Origin: CAZVFX01 sp964626565
GTDB taxonomy: Bacteria > Myxococcota_A > UBA9042 > CAIXZC01
Direction: 5' to 3'
Length of the DNA stretch: 56,812 bases
Assembly (NCBI GenBank): GCA_964626565.1
Contig: CAZVFX010000036.1
Location: forward strand, 1 to 56,812
How positions within the stretch are numbered: position 1 is the first letter of the stretch; every line of letters begins with the position of its first letter. The notes below the pieces were generated by a model that saw only the letters and a program-made list of their open reading frames with translations, did no database searches and was not told the origin of the DNA. Both the position numbers and the translations under genes were made by a program. Below are positions 35,230-44,691 of the stretch, piece after piece.

Positions 35230-36930
35230 ATGACGACAAAACCAGAAGCTCAAAAATCAAAAAAAATATTGCTCACCGGTGTTTTCGGCCCTTTCGGAGT
35301 GGATGATGAGTACGGGCGCAAGGAGAACATCATGGAGCTTTTCCATAACCAGGTGACCCGCGAACAGGGCCTGGGTTCCTTCCGGTTCCACCACCGCTCC
35401 TTCGGGCTCTATTTTTTGGCAGAGAACATCGACGCAGACGTGACCATCCTGGATTTCCCGTCGAAAAAACGCTTCGAAAGGGAGGTCCTGAACGACTATG
35501 ACGCGGTGGGCATTTCGTTCATCGCGCCCAACTTCGTCAAGGCGAAAGAGATGGCCCGGTACATCCGGGAAGCGGCGCCGGAAACGGAGATAATTCTCGG
35601 GGGTCACGGGACCGCGGTAGATGGCGTGGAAGAGCTCATCGAAAACGACCACGTTGTGAAAGGCGAAGGCGTCCGATGGTTGCGCCGGTACGTGGGCCAG
35701 GATCCCGACGGCCCCATCGTCCACCCGGCTCTGCCCAGCGCTGAAAGGGCCGCGATGTTTGGAGTCCCCGTTCCCGGTGTGTGCGCCAGCCTGCTGGTGC
35801 CGGGAGTAGGATGCGTGAATGGGTGCAAGTTCTGCTGCACCTCTCACTTCTTTGGTCTGAAGTACACCTCTTATATCTCCACCGGGAAGCAGCTCTTCGA
35901 CACCGCCTGCCACATCGCTGACGAGCGCGGCACCGACGAATTTTTCGTGATGGACGAAAATTTCTTGAAGGACAAAACCCGGGCGTTGGAGTTGATGGAG
36001 GAGATGGACCGGCAGAAACGGTTCTTCAAATTCAACATCTTCTCGTCGGCGGAGGCCATCGCCGACTTCGGCCCGGACAACCTCGTACGCCTGGGAGTGA
36101 ACTACGTCTGGATCGGCGTCGAGTCTGCTTCGGAAGTTGGCAACTACACCAAGAACAAAGGCAGCGACCCCAAAGCCCTCATCAAGGAGTTGCGTGACCG
36201 TGGCATCATAGTGCTGGCTTCCGGCATCTTGTGCATGGAGCACCACACTCCCGACAACATCGATATCGACATCGATTTCATGGTGGGGCTGGAGTCGGAT
36301 TTCGTGCAGTTCATGCTCCTCACCCCAATGCCGGTCACAGCCTTGTACCAGGACCACAAGAAGCGGGGCATACTGCGGGACGACCTGCCGTTTGAGGAGA
36401 TCCACGGGCAGAAGGAGTTGGGCTATCGGCATCCTGCGTTCCCGGGTGACTCCGCAGCCCGCTGGCTCAAGAACGCTTTCCGCCGGGACTACGAGGTAAA
36501 TTCCAGCTCCATGTACCGGGTGCTGGAGACCAGCTTCCGCGGGTACAAGCGCCTCGCCTCAATGGGGCCTTTGGACGACTGCCTGACAACGCGACTGAGG
36601 GAAGTTGAACAACGGGTCCGGGATTGGGCGCCCATGGCGCCGGCGCTGGTGCAGCACGCCGTGAACGACAAGGAGCGGCGCCGGGCTTTGGAGTTGGGGC
36701 GCGACATCTCCGCTCACCTGCCTCCTACCGTGCTCGACCGCCTGAAGACTGCAGGGATCATGGTCCTATCCAACGCCTGGAAGCTGCGGCTGAGGCTGTT
36801 GGGTGACGGCATTCAGCCCAAAACGATCGTCACCCGCTACCCGGCAGGTGCGCGCAAGGCACGACCAGTCATCGAGTGGACCGCGCCCTGCAAAGGAGTT
36901 GAAGGGCGGGAGCAATGTCAGGTAGGGTAG
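35230..36930 (+). CDS. B12-binding-like radical SAM protein
   Basis: Encodes 566 residues from ATG 35230 after GGAGGTGA; an in-frame TTG at 35212 lies before that site. The N-terminal 180 residues have the alpha/beta pattern of a cobalamin-binding domain (DYDAVGISFIAP, EIILGGHG) but lack the usual DxHxxG His. The radical SAM cluster motif is CVNGCKFCC near residue 197. GTDEFFVMDENFLKD and YVWIGVESAS match later barrel strands of the family. Such enzymes methylate or rearrange inactivated carbons in lipids and natural products; the substrate is unknown. It leads an operon with the histidine kinase, overlapping it by 16 nt. Confidence 0.85.
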   Translation: MTTKPEAQKSKKILLTGVFGPFGVDDEYGRKENIMELFHNQVTREQGLGSFRFHHRSFGLYFLAENIDADVTILDFPSKKRFEREVLNDYDAVGISFIAPNFVKAKEMARYIREAAPETEIILGGHGTAVDGVEELIENDHVVKGEGVRWLRRYVGQDPDGPIVHPALPSAERAAMFGVPVPGVCASLLVPGVGCVNGCKFCCTSHFFGLKYTSYISTGKQLFDTACHIADERGTDEFFVMDENFLKDKTRALELMEEMDRQKRFFKFNIFSSAEAIADFGPDNLVRLGVNYVWIGVESASEVGNYTKNKGSDPKALIKELRDRGIIVLASGILCMEHHTPDNIDIDIDFMVGLESDFVQFMLLTPMPVTALYQDHKKRGILRDDLPFEEIHGQKELGYRHPAFPGDSAARWLKNAFRRDYEVNSSSMYRVLETSFRGYKRLASMGPLDDCLTTRLREVEQRVRDWAPMAPALVQHAVNDKERRRALELGRDISAHLPPTVLDRLKTAGIMVLSNAWKLRLRLLGDGIQPKTIVTRYPAGARKARPVIEWTAPCKGVEGREQCQVG

Positions 36931-37934
36931 TAGCCGCGCGGGTCTGGGCAGGCCCCGCGTGGGGAGGCGACGTGGCGGCAACCGAGACCCGAGGCGGCAA
37001 ACGCATCAGACGCCTGCAGGAGAACCTGCGGCTCACCGGGCCCATTGTGGTCCTTGCCGCGGGCGTTCTGTTTCCTGTCGTTCTGTCAACCACAGTCGGC
37101 ATCATCGCCCTGGTCATGTGGGAGAGTTCCAAGGACCTTATCTTAGGCACCATGGCCGTCTCGCTGGCCGCGGCCACCATCGGCAGCGCAGTGGTGGTCA
37201 CCGTATTGCTGGGAAGGCGGGCGCGGACGGCGCGGCTGCAGTCCGACCTGCTGGGCAATGTCACCCACGAACTGAAAACACCCCTGGCCGCGATACGAAT
37301 GTATGGCCAGACCCTGCAGATGGGCAACGTCGACCAGGATCCGGAAATGGTGAAGCAATGTGTGGACACCATCGTGCGGGAGACCGAGTGGCTGGGCGCC
37401 ATGATCGAGCGCCTGCTCACCTGGCGCACCGCGGCCAAGGACCGGGACAACCTGAACCTGGCGGTGGGCACCCTGGAAGGACTGGCAGAAGAGGTGGCGA
37501 CCCGTTTTTCCGGGATGCTCCCCCCGGGGGAAGTGGAGTTCCGCGCGGATATCGACACGCGCTTGCCCGTGCTTCACGATCGTAGCGGAATCGGCTCAGT
37601 GATCATCAACCTGCTCACCAACGCGTACAAGTACACCGGCGAAGGGAAGAGTATCTCGCTTTCGGTGACAGACCGGGAGGGCCGGGTCGAAATCATAGTG
37701 AAAGATAACGGCATCGGAATCCCGGCCAAGGAGTTGAAGCGGATATTCGACCCGTTCCACCGGGTTGATTCCCGCCTGTCCAGCAAGTCGACGGGCGCGG
37801 GCCTGGGCCTCGCCATAGTGGACTTCATGGTCAAGGCTCACGCCGGCACAGTGTCGGTGGATTCGGTGGAAGGTAAGGGGAGCACCTTCAGCATCAGCCT
37901 GCCCGTTGCCGAAGGCCCCGAGGACGGCTCATGA
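36915..37934 (+). CDS. Sensor histidine kinase
   Basis: Encodes 339 residues from ATG 36915 after GGGAG, starting inside the radical SAM gene. Two membrane spans (about residues 40-67 and 74-96) enclose almost no periplasmic loop, so it probably senses within the membrane or cytoplasm. No HAMP or PAS domain. The phospho-acceptor motif is NVTHELKTPLAAI (His near 118). The ATPase motifs follow: N box IINLLTNAYKYTG, G1 VKDNGIGIP, F box FDPFHRVD and G2 GAGLGLAI. All catalytic elements are intact. It overlaps the regulator gene by 4 nt (ATGA), so the pair is coupled. Confidence 0.95.
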   Translation: MSGRVVAARVWAGPAWGGDVAATETRGGKRIRRLQENLRLTGPIVVLAAGVLFPVVLSTTVGIIALVMWESSKDLILGTMAVSLAAATIGSAVVVTVLLGRRARTARLQSDLLGNVTHELKTPLAAIRMYGQTLQMGNVDQDPEMVKQCVDTIVRETEWLGAMIERLLTWRTAAKDRDNLNLAVGTLEGLAEEVATRFSGMLPPGEVEFRADIDTRLPVLHDRSGIGSVIINLLTNAYKYTGEGKSISLSVTDREGRVEIIVKDNGIGIPAKELKRIFDPFHRVDSRLSSKSTGAGLGLAIVDFMVKAHAGTVSVDSVEGKGSTFSISLPVAEGPEDGS

Positions 37935-38635
37935 AGGACGGCGTTCAGGAAGGCGGCGAAACGATCCTCATCGTGGAAGACGACCGCTCGCTGCGCGAAG
38001 GGCTGGCCATGAACTTCAGGGTCAAGGGCTATACGGTGCTCACCGCAGTGGACGGGGAGGAAGGGATGCAAAAGGCCTTCGACGCCCGTCCCGACCTCAT
38101 TGTGCTGGACATCATGCTGCCCGGCTTCTCAGGTCTCGACATCCTGGACGAACTGAGGGAGCAGGGAGAGAACACGGCCGTACTCATCCTTTCGGCCCGT
38201 GGAGACCTGGACCAGAAGATCGAGGGGCTAAATTTAGGCGCTGACGATTACCTGGCCAAACCGTTCGAGCTGCCCGAACTGCTGGCCCGCGTCGAAGCGC
38301 TGTTGCGCCGTAATCGGCGTGAAGTGGAGAGCCTACCCCCCCTGGAGTTCGGGGAGGTCGTCATCGAAATAGCGGCCCGCCGGGTGACGTTACGCTCGGA
38401 GGAGGTAAAGATCTCGGCGCGAGAATTCGACCTCTTATGCCTCCTGGCCCGCTCTCCGGGAAGGACGTTCTCGAGGGAGACGATTCTCGACCGGGTGTGG
38501 GGCTGGGGTTTCGAGGGCACGCCGAGGACCGTGGACAACTTCGTCATGTCACTGCGCCGCAAGCTGGAAGACGACCCTGCCAATCCCCGCCACCTCCGCA
38601 CCGTCCGCCAGGCGGGATACAGGCTGGATCCTTAG
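37931..38635 (+). CDS. OmpR-family response regulator
   Basis: Encodes 234 residues from ATG 37931. The receiver domain shows the acidic pair (VEDDR), the phosphorylated Asp in LIVLDIMLPG (near residue 60), the Thr/Ser switch position in LILSARG and KPF. The C-terminal winged helix (about 135-234) ends with TVDNFVMSLRRKLEDDP and RTVRQAGYRL, typical of OmpR/PhoB regulators, which bind tandem direct repeats. The two 15-nt direct repeats upstream of the operon are candidate targets, so it may control its own operon and the divergent methyltransferase. Confidence 0.95.
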   Translation: MKDGVQEGGETILIVEDDRSLREGLAMNFRVKGYTVLTAVDGEEGMQKAFDARPDLIVLDIMLPGFSGLDILDELREQGENTAVLILSARGDLDQKIEGLNLGADDYLAKPFELPELLARVEALLRRNRREVESLPPLEFGEVVIEIAARRVTLRSEEVKISAREFDLLCLLARSPGRTFSRETILDRVWGWGFEGTPRTVDNFVMSLRRKLEDDPANPRHLRTVRQAGYRLDP

Positions 38636-38647
38636 CACTTCAACAGA

Positions 38648-40492
38648 TCAGTCAGGATAGCAGGCCTGGTCCCACAAATCCTCGGGGCAAACAACGGAAG
38701 GGCAGTAGAGGTCCGCCAACAGTCCGACGGACTGTTTCTGAAACTCGAGGCCCAAGTGCAACTCGTCAACTCCCCCTATGAGAAGGAGCGTTTCGTTGGG
38801 TAGAACGCTGGCCGTGTGCCCCGCCCGGAAGGCACCCGGAACATCGACTATCGCCGCCCCCAACTCTTCGGTATTCAGGTCGAAAAACCGGACGTCGTTG
38901 ACGGCGGCTGCGGCGAAGACAGTCTCCTCATCCTGAAGCTCCGAGGAGAACCCGCCGTACACAACTACCCGCGCACCGTCCAGGGTGGTAGCGGAGTGAA
39001 AATACCGGCCCAATCCAAGACCATCCACAGTGTTGACACCGATCTCCTGGTCGTCCGTGACCCTGATCTGGTAGGCGTCGGCAGCAGACGGTATTCTGAG
39101 CTTACCGCTGGAGTAGGCAGTTCCGCCCGCCAGCAGAAATGTACGGCCCTTGAGTACCGTCATGGTGTGGAAGTAGGGGCGCTTGTTGTAGGCCGACGAG
39201 TCGAGCCAGGTTACTTCCTTGAAGGCACCGAAGTTACCGTCCATCTGCCCGGATGACTCCTGGTACAATTCGGCGAGGGCTCCGTCAACGGAACCGCCCC
39301 AGTACAGATGGGTGGTCAAGGCGTCCTTCACCTCCAGTAGCACACCGCTGTGGCCGCTGCGCACGGCCTTCATGGTGAGCGCACCGTAACTCTCCTGGAA
39401 GCCGCCGGTGTAGTTGTCACTCCTCGGCCGGTACAGTTCTGCGATACGGTAGTCGGCGTCCGTTTCCATGTCCGTGCCGCACGAAGGCCAGTAGCCGCCG
39501 CCCGTAACCAGCACCGTACCGTCGTTGTTGAGGACTGCGGCAGGGAACACCCTCCGCACCGGCGTAACCATCTCGTGCCCTTCATCCGGCCAATCATCCG
39601 AATCCCAGTCGAGGAATCTTAACGCGGCCGGGTCGAACAACTCGTACGTAAGGCCGGCATCCCCCGCATTGTCCTTCTCCCAGTACCACGGGAAACACTC
39701 GTTGTTCTTCTCCCTGTAGAGACGCTGAATGCCGCCTACCAGCAGCACCAGCCCACTCTTGGGCAGGTAGACGGCGGCGTGGGCGCCGCGACCTCTATTC
39801 ATCAGGTTGGCGGATTGGGCAACTGTGCCATCGCTCAGGTCAACGACGAACCCCTGATCTGACGAGTTCCCCGCCTCGAAGCGCCCGGTCTCCTCGCTTG
39901 TTTTGGTGAAGCCGCCTGCGATGAAGAAGCGTCCGTCGGGCAGTTGCGTCGCCGTGTGAAACATCCGGTTGGCAGCTCCTCCCGGAGTTTCCACGCAGCA
40001 GTAATCGGCATATCTGGCTTCCATCAGGTCGACGACGGTCTCTTCCCCCTGCGCGACCACCAGGTTCTTCATCCGAGCAAACAGAATGGGCTGGTCTTCT
40101 CCTTCGCGGAACCCCAGGACGGTAACCTCCAGGTCCGAACTCCCGTCGAAATCAAGGTCCGAATCAACACTGACGTGCTGGGCGTCAGCCCAAAACTCAG
40201 TGTCCAGCACGACCTGCCCGTCGGCGGCCCAGTCCACGACCTTGACGTGCAGTTGTTCCACCGGCCCTCCGGCCGCGGCTGAATAGCACGATTCACACGG
40301 GTCCCCAACGATCAGCCTCAGCCGCCATGGCAGCGGCGCCGCACATCCGCCCGCCCTACACGCGACGGGCAGATCCCAGCTCTTGCCGCGCGTATCCGCT
40401 TCAGCCGGTATTGGAGTGGTCGAGGACCCGCAGCCGAAGCAGAGGACCGCCCAGAGGCCGGAGATCAAGATCCATCGCAACTGTCGTTTCAT
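38648..40492 (-). CDS. Kelch-type beta-propeller lipoprotein
   Basis: Encodes 614 residues from ATG 40492 after AGGAGAG. The signal peptide ends in CFGC. Residues about 50-165 form a beta domain with DLDFDGSSDLEV. From about 175, Kelch-like blades repeat, each ending in a Gly pair: DGRFFIAGGF, SGLVLLVGGI, DGTVLVTGGG, GRTFLLAGGT, GARVVVYGGF and NETLLLIGGV, with one weaker blade (LYWGGS) making seven. Kelch propellers bind proteins or sugars. Function unknown. Divergent from the Cys-rich gene at 40620; both promoters carry palindromes. Confidence 0.85.
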   Translation of the reverse strand: MKRQLRWILISGLWAVLCFGCGSSTTPIPAEADTRGKSWDLPVACRAGGCAAPLPWRLRLIVGDPCESCYSAAAGGPVEQLHVKVVDWAADGQVVLDTEFWADAQHVSVDSDLDFDGSSDLEVTVLGFREGEDQPILFARMKNLVVAQGEETVVDLMEARYADYCCVETPGGAANRMFHTATQLPDGRFFIAGGFTKTSEETGRFEAGNSSDQGFVVDLSDGTVAQSANLMNRGRGAHAAVYLPKSGLVLLVGGIQRLYREKNNECFPWYWEKDNAGDAGLTYELFDPAALRFLDWDSDDWPDEGHEMVTPVRRVFPAAVLNNDGTVLVTGGGYWPSCGTDMETDADYRIAELYRPRSDNYTGGFQESYGALTMKAVRSGHSGVLLEVKDALTTHLYWGGSVDGALAELYQESSGQMDGNFGAFKEVTWLDSSAYNKRPYFHTMTVLKGRTFLLAGGTAYSSGKLRIPSAADAYQIRVTDDQEIGVNTVDGLGLGRYFHSATTLDGARVVVYGGFSSELQDEETVFAAAAVNDVRFFDLNTEELGAAIVDVPGAFRAGHTASVLPNETLLLIGGVDELHLGLEFQKQSVGLLADLYCPSVVCPEDLWDQACYPD

Positions 40493-40521
40493 GAACGCTC
40501 TCCTGCCGATTGGTCAGTTTC

Positions 40522-40550
40522 AGTTTACGAGACCGGGTCGTAGATTTCAA
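40522..40550 (-). promoter_or_regulatory. Promoter of the Kelch gene
   Basis: Minus-strand TTGAAA (40550-40545), 17-nt spacer, TAAACT (40527-40522). The spacer contains the palindrome GACCGGGTC at 40531-40539. Confidence 0.65.
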
Positions 40551-40563
40551 CGCCGCGCTGTCC

Positions 40564-40592
40564 TTGAACCGGCAAAGCCGGTGAAGTATAGT
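40564..40592 (+). promoter_or_regulatory. Promoter of the 40620 gene
   Basis: TTGAAC at 40564-40569, 17-nt spacer, TATAGT at 40587-40592. The palindrome ACCGGCAAAGCCGGT (40568-40582) overlaps the -35 end and spacer. Confidence 0.65.
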
Positions 40593-40619
40593 CGCGAGAG
40601 GATACAAGAGGAGAGTGGA

Positions 40620-42203
40620 ATGCGCGGATTCTCACTATTGCTGGTGGCGCTGGTTTGCGCGGCGGCGTCGGGTTGCGGCAGCTCCGAAGACGCGGAAGAT
40701 GCAAGCACCTACGCCACGCCGGAGGTCGTGGCTGAGGTAGCAACGGACAGGTCTGTCCCCATTCCTGAGGACGTGCCGGACTTGTCGAAACCCGACTTGC
40801 CCAGCTTCGACCTGGGTCCCGAGGAAGGCGACTTCTTATGGCCTTGCACCGGTAACGACGAGTGTGACAGCGGGTTCTGCGTCACTACCAGCGACGGCGG
40901 GCGCTGTTCCGTCGGGTGCGTCGAAGACTGCCCGGAAGGATGGGCCTGTCAACAGGCGGACACTCAGCCGGACATCGTCTACATCTGCCTGCCACGTTTT
41001 CTCACTCTCTGCGACCCGTGCCACACCAATGACGACTGCAAGACTCCGGACGCACTTTCGGTGTTCCTGGACCAGTGTCTGGAGTTCCCCAACAACGCGG
41101 GCAGCTTCTGCGGCGCCGACTGCAGCGACCAGAACGGCTGTCCGGAAGGATACTCCTGCGAGTCGGTCCAGACCCCCGGCGGGACCTTCTTCCAGTGCAT
41201 GCCGGAGAACGGCGCCTGCGAATGCTCGTTCCTGGCCATACAGGAGGGGAAAAGCACCAACTGCATCAACGAAAACGAATTCGGTCTCTGCGAGGGAGAA
41301 AGGGCTTGCAGCGCGGAAGGGCTGTCCGCCTGCTCGGCCATGATCCCGGCCGAGGAAATGTGCGACGACACGGATAACGACTGTGACGAGGTGGTGGACG
41401 AAGGGTGCGACGACGACAGCGACGGATACTGCGACGCGGACATGCTGACCTTGGGAACGCCTGCCGCGTGCGGCAACGGTCCGGGGGATTGCGAAGACGG
41501 GGACCCGGCGATATTTCCGAATGCATCCGAGGAATGCGACTCCAAGGACAACAACTGCGACGGCCAGGTGGACGAAGGGTTGTGCGACGATGGTGACGCG
41601 TGCACCGACGACCTGTGCGACCCGGAAGCCGGGTGCTCTCACCCGCTCAATGCCGCGGCCTGCGACGACGGCAACTCCTGCACCGACAACGACCACTGCT
41701 TCCAGGGAGTATGCCAGGGGGCCGAGAAATACTGCGACGACGGCAATCCCTGCACCGCCAACCTGTGCGACCCGGTGAGCGAGATGGGGTGCTACTTCGT
41801 GAACAACTCCGACACTTGCGAAGACGACGGCAACCAGTGCACTCTAGACATCTGCGAGAACGGGGCGTGCCAGCACAAACCATCCACCGGCCTTCCCTGC
41901 AACGACGAGAACCCGTGCACCATCAACGATACGTGCAACAGCGGCAAGTGCATGGGCGGCGGCCCTGCCGACTGCGACGACGCAGAGCAGTGCACCGTTG
42001 ATAGCTGCGACCCGGTGCAGGGGTGCGTGCACGAGATGGTGGCCGGCGTACCGTGCATCTATACGCTCATCCCGATTGTTTGCGAAATGGAAGGCACGTG
42101 CGGCGCGACCTCCTGCGTGCCCACCCCCAACTGCCAGTGCGACGACTGCTACGTGTGCCTGTGCTGCAACGGAATCTCGGCCTGCGCCGACGGTTTGTTC
42201 TAA
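40620..42203 (+). CDS. Cys-rich modular lipoprotein
   Basis: Encodes 527 residues from ATG 40620 after GAGGAGAG; the open frame reaches further upstream through the promoter and is not coding there. The signal peptide ends in ASGC. The shared Cys-rich module spans about residues 75-250 (VEDCPEGWAC, PDIVYIC, LCDPC, FCGADC, CECSF). DTDNDCDEVVDE and KDNNCDGQVDE follow, then CDDGDACTDDLC-type repeats to about 490. The C-terminus is a compact Cys-rich tail (CQCDDCYVCLCC). One of five paralogues here with the same front end. It overlaps the hydrolase start by one base (TAATG), so both are probably made together. Confidence 0.85.
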   Translation: MRGFSLLLVALVCAAASGCGSSEDAEDASTYATPEVVAEVATDRSVPIPEDVPDLSKPDLPSFDLGPEEGDFLWPCTGNDECDSGFCVTTSDGGRCSVGCVEDCPEGWACQQADTQPDIVYICLPRFLTLCDPCHTNDDCKTPDALSVFLDQCLEFPNNAGSFCGADCSDQNGCPEGYSCESVQTPGGTFFQCMPENGACECSFLAIQEGKSTNCINENEFGLCEGERACSAEGLSACSAMIPAEEMCDDTDNDCDEVVDEGCDDDSDGYCDADMLTLGTPAACGNGPGDCEDGDPAIFPNASEECDSKDNNCDGQVDEGLCDDGDACTDDLCDPEAGCSHPLNAAACDDGNSCTDNDHCFQGVCQGAEKYCDDGNPCTANLCDPVSEMGCYFVNNSDTCEDDGNQCTLDICENGACQHKPSTGLPCNDENPCTINDTCNSGKCMGGGPADCDDAEQCTVDSCDPVQGCVHEMVAGVPCIYTLIPIVCEMEGTCGATSCVPTPNCQCDDCYVCLCCNGISACADGLF

Positions 42204-43684
42204 TGGAAGGGGCCGGGGTCACTCCCTTCCGCCGGGTCGCAGTAACGGCAACTCTATCGTTGTCGCTGCTATTCCTCTCCGCATGCAGCGAAGAGACCCG
42301 CATCGGGCCCGCGGTGAAACCGCCCGAGGACATCGTCAAAGACACGGGCCAGCCGTTCATAATCGCCGACACCGGCCGGGGCGAACCCGACCTCGGTTTC
42401 GACCAGAGCGCGGACCTCGAGCCACCACAGCCGGATCTTCCCGATCTTCCGGACATGGCACTCTTCGAACTGGAGACAACTGACGACCTCCCTTCCCCAC
42501 CGGAAACCTTGGACCTGGCCGCAGACACGGCGGAAACCGAAGACCTGCTCGATGAGGTGGAGGTAAAAATCGAGGTGGAGGTTGCAGAGGATGTTCCCGA
42601 GGTTTGCGACGAACTTGCGCTAACCAAACCACCGACATGCGTGGAATGGAAGTGCGATCTGAACCCGTTCCCCCAGTGTTGGACCTGCCAACTCATCCCC
42701 GACCTGCAGCAGGAAGGGGACGAGTGCCTCACCGCTCTCAACGAATCGGGGAACTGCAACGCCGGCATCTGCGAGCCGCCCCCGCCCCCCAACCCCGGCG
42801 ATGCGGGGCCGTATGAGTACGCTAAGAGCGAATACCAGCTTAAGCTGGGGCCGGGTATTTTTGCACCCAAACTCACCCTGGTGCTCTATCTCCCCGACGA
42901 CGAAGGGCCCTTTCCCGTGGTCGTCTTCAACCACGGTTTCCAACTGGCGCCGGCCCACTATGCAAGCTATGGTGAGCACCTGGCGAGCTGGGGATTCGTC
43001 GTGATTATGCCGAATATGCCTTCCAACCTGCTCCTTCCGAAATCCCACGAAGAGCTGAAGGATAACCTGGTCAAGGTGCTGGACTGGATTGAGGAAACGG
43101 GCGGCAACCCCGAAACCGCGCTGGAGGGCAAGGCGGACACCGACAAGATCGGCGTCGGGGGTCATTCCCTGGGCGGCAAGATCTCGTTGCTGGCGTGTAC
43201 CGAAGACCCCAGGCCCAAAGCCTCATTCGTCGTGGACCCGGTTGATTCCGCGGCCGCTCCTCTCTTCTCCAACCCGGACGACTGGCCTTCCGTAACCCCG
43301 GAACTGATGCCCCAGATCGATATTCCACTGGGCCTTCTCGGGGAAACGGTAAGCGGGTCGGGAGATAATGCCTGCGCACCGGAGGATGAGAATTTTTACC
43401 AGTACTACCTGTACGCAAACAGCCCGGCAGTTCAGATCAACGTGCTGGGAGCCAGCCACATGTCATTCATCGACAACCCCGACTGCGGCTACGTCTGCTC
43501 AGTTTGCCCCAAAGGCACCGACGACCCGGAGTTCACCCGCTACCTCACCCGCAAATACATGACCGCATTCTACAACTACCAACTCCTCGAACTCGACGAG
43601 TTCAAACTCTACCTCGCCGGCGCACACATGTGGGACGACATGCTGGACGCCCTGGTCGATTCCGATTCCAAAAACGACTTCTAG
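42203..43684 (+). CDS. Alpha/beta-hydrolase lipoprotein (chlorophyllase-like)
   Basis: Encodes 493 residues from ATG 42203, which shares a base with the upstream stop (TAATG). The signal peptide ends in LSAC. A long acidic linker (about 30-130) and a short Cys-bearing segment precede an alpha/beta-hydrolase domain (about 200-490). Visible are PVVVFNHGFQLAPAHY (oxyanion region), the nucleophile elbow GGHSLGGK, a strand ending VDPVDS and the His in GASHMSFID. The pattern resembles chlorophyllase and dienelactone-hydrolase-type esterases. As an envelope-anchored lipoprotein, it would hydrolyse an extracellular ester. The acidic linker is like those of the non-enzymatic lipoproteins here. Substrate unknown. 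Confidence 0.85.
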   Translation: MEGAGVTPFRRVAVTATLSLSLLFLSACSEETRIGPAVKPPEDIVKDTGQPFIIADTGRGEPDLGFDQSADLEPPQPDLPDLPDMALFELETTDDLPSPPETLDLAADTAETEDLLDEVEVKIEVEVAEDVPEVCDELALTKPPTCVEWKCDLNPFPQCWTCQLIPDLQQEGDECLTALNESGNCNAGICEPPPPPNPGDAGPYEYAKSEYQLKLGPGIFAPKLTLVLYLPDDEGPFPVVVFNHGFQLAPAHYASYGEHLASWGFVVIMPNMPSNLLLPKSHEELKDNLVKVLDWIEETGGNPETALEGKADTDKIGVGGHSLGGKISLLACTEDPRPKASFVVDPVDSAAAPLFSNPDDWPSVTPELMPQIDIPLGLLGETVSGSGDNACAPEDENFYQYYLYANSPAVQINVLGASHMSFIDNPDCGYVCSVCPKGTDDPEFTRYLTRKYMTAFYNYQLLELDEFKLYLAGAHMWDDMLDALVDSDSKNDF

Positions 43685-43686
43685 GC

Positions 43687-44592
43687 TCAGGCCCCATCAC
43701 CGGTGAGCGTAAGGAAGTGGGGCTCGTCGCCTTTCCACTCCAGGTAGTTGAGGTAGGAACCTTCGTAATAGCTGCTTGCGACTATGGCCTCGTCGATGTT
43801 GTCGCCGTCGAGGTCTACCAGGTATTGCACCTCGTACCAGTCGAGGCGAACGTCGGGAAGCACGAGAAAACCGATGATGTTGCCATGGTCGTCGGCCAGG
43901 AAGAGGGCGGAGAAGACTTCGATTTCATCCATCTTGCCGGCAATGTGAGCCCGCAGCGAAACCAGCGCGGTTGCGCCTCGGGGGAAGCGGCCCGGCGTCC
44001 ACGCCAACGAGTCCTCGTTGACCTCCACGAGGTCCAGCAACCCGCGGCGAGCCTCGGGGGTCGCCGCACTCAACCGGGCCATCACCCTGGCCAGGCTGTC
44101 TTGTACATCCGGTGCCGAATAGTCGATCTGCCCGGCGATCCTGAGTTTCACCCCCTCGGGGGCCGGCACGTCATAAAGGGCCAACCCCTGTCGCCCGTCC
44201 AGTTCCTTCGCCCCTTCCAAGTGCACGTACCAGTGAGTCTCACCCGCCCCCGGGGATGCGCCGAAACCGGTGACACCCAACGAAATGGCGCCTTCAGTTG
44301 TGACCACCGCAAACTTCTTGCCCCTGGCTACAAAGGAAGGCACGTCCGGTTCATCCTCCGGGATGGAAGGAAACTCCGCCGCCTCCCCCACGAACCGGTC
44401 ACCGTACTTCATGGCAAGCGCCTCTACCCGGTCGTAGTCTTCTGCCGGATAACTGATCATGTCGATGCCCGACCGTTCTTTGCCCAATTCGGCCCAGCCG
44501 AAATGCACGGGCCGACTGTAGGATGCACCACCGCAACTCCAAACCAAGGCTACCGCCAACAGAAATATGAGCTGTTTCTTTTGTCGTACCAT
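43687..44592 (-). CDS. Lipoprotein of unknown function
   Basis: Encodes 301 residues from ATG 44592 after GGGAGGTGG; an earlier in-frame start lacks a site. The signal peptide ends in VWSC. The mature part is alpha/beta with no Cys cluster. It contains ALFLADDHGNIIGFL and a segment YLVDLDGDNIDEAIVAS resembling a single calcium-binding integrin or FG-GAP-like loop. I do not recognise the family. Convergent with the hydrolase gene, with 2 bp between the stops. Confidence 0.75.
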   Translation of the reverse strand: MVRQKKQLIFLLAVALVWSCGGASYSRPVHFGWAELGKERSGIDMISYPAEDYDRVEALAMKYGDRFVGEAAEFPSIPEDEPDVPSFVARGKKFAVVTTEGAISLGVTGFGASPGAGETHWYVHLEGAKELDGRQGLALYDVPAPEGVKLRIAGQIDYSAPDVQDSLARVMARLSAATPEARRGLLDLVEVNEDSLAWTPGRFPRGATALVSLRAHIAGKMDEIEVFSALFLADDHGNIIGFLVLPDVRLDWYEVQYLVDLDGDNIDEAIVASSYYEGSYLNYLEWKGDEPHFLTLTGDGA

Positions 44593-44639
44593 TTCCACCT
44601 CCCGCCCCCGGTCATCGGGTGCAATGGGAGAACACATCA

Positions 44640-44668
44640 GCAATACCCGTGCCACGCTCCACTGTCAC
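44640..44668 (-). promoter_or_regulatory. Possible promoter of the 44592 gene
   Basis: Minus-strand GTGACA (44668-44663), 17-nt spacer, TATTGC (44645-44640). Confidence 0.4.
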
Positions 44669-44691
44669 GCACATTCAGGTCGAGGACCACC

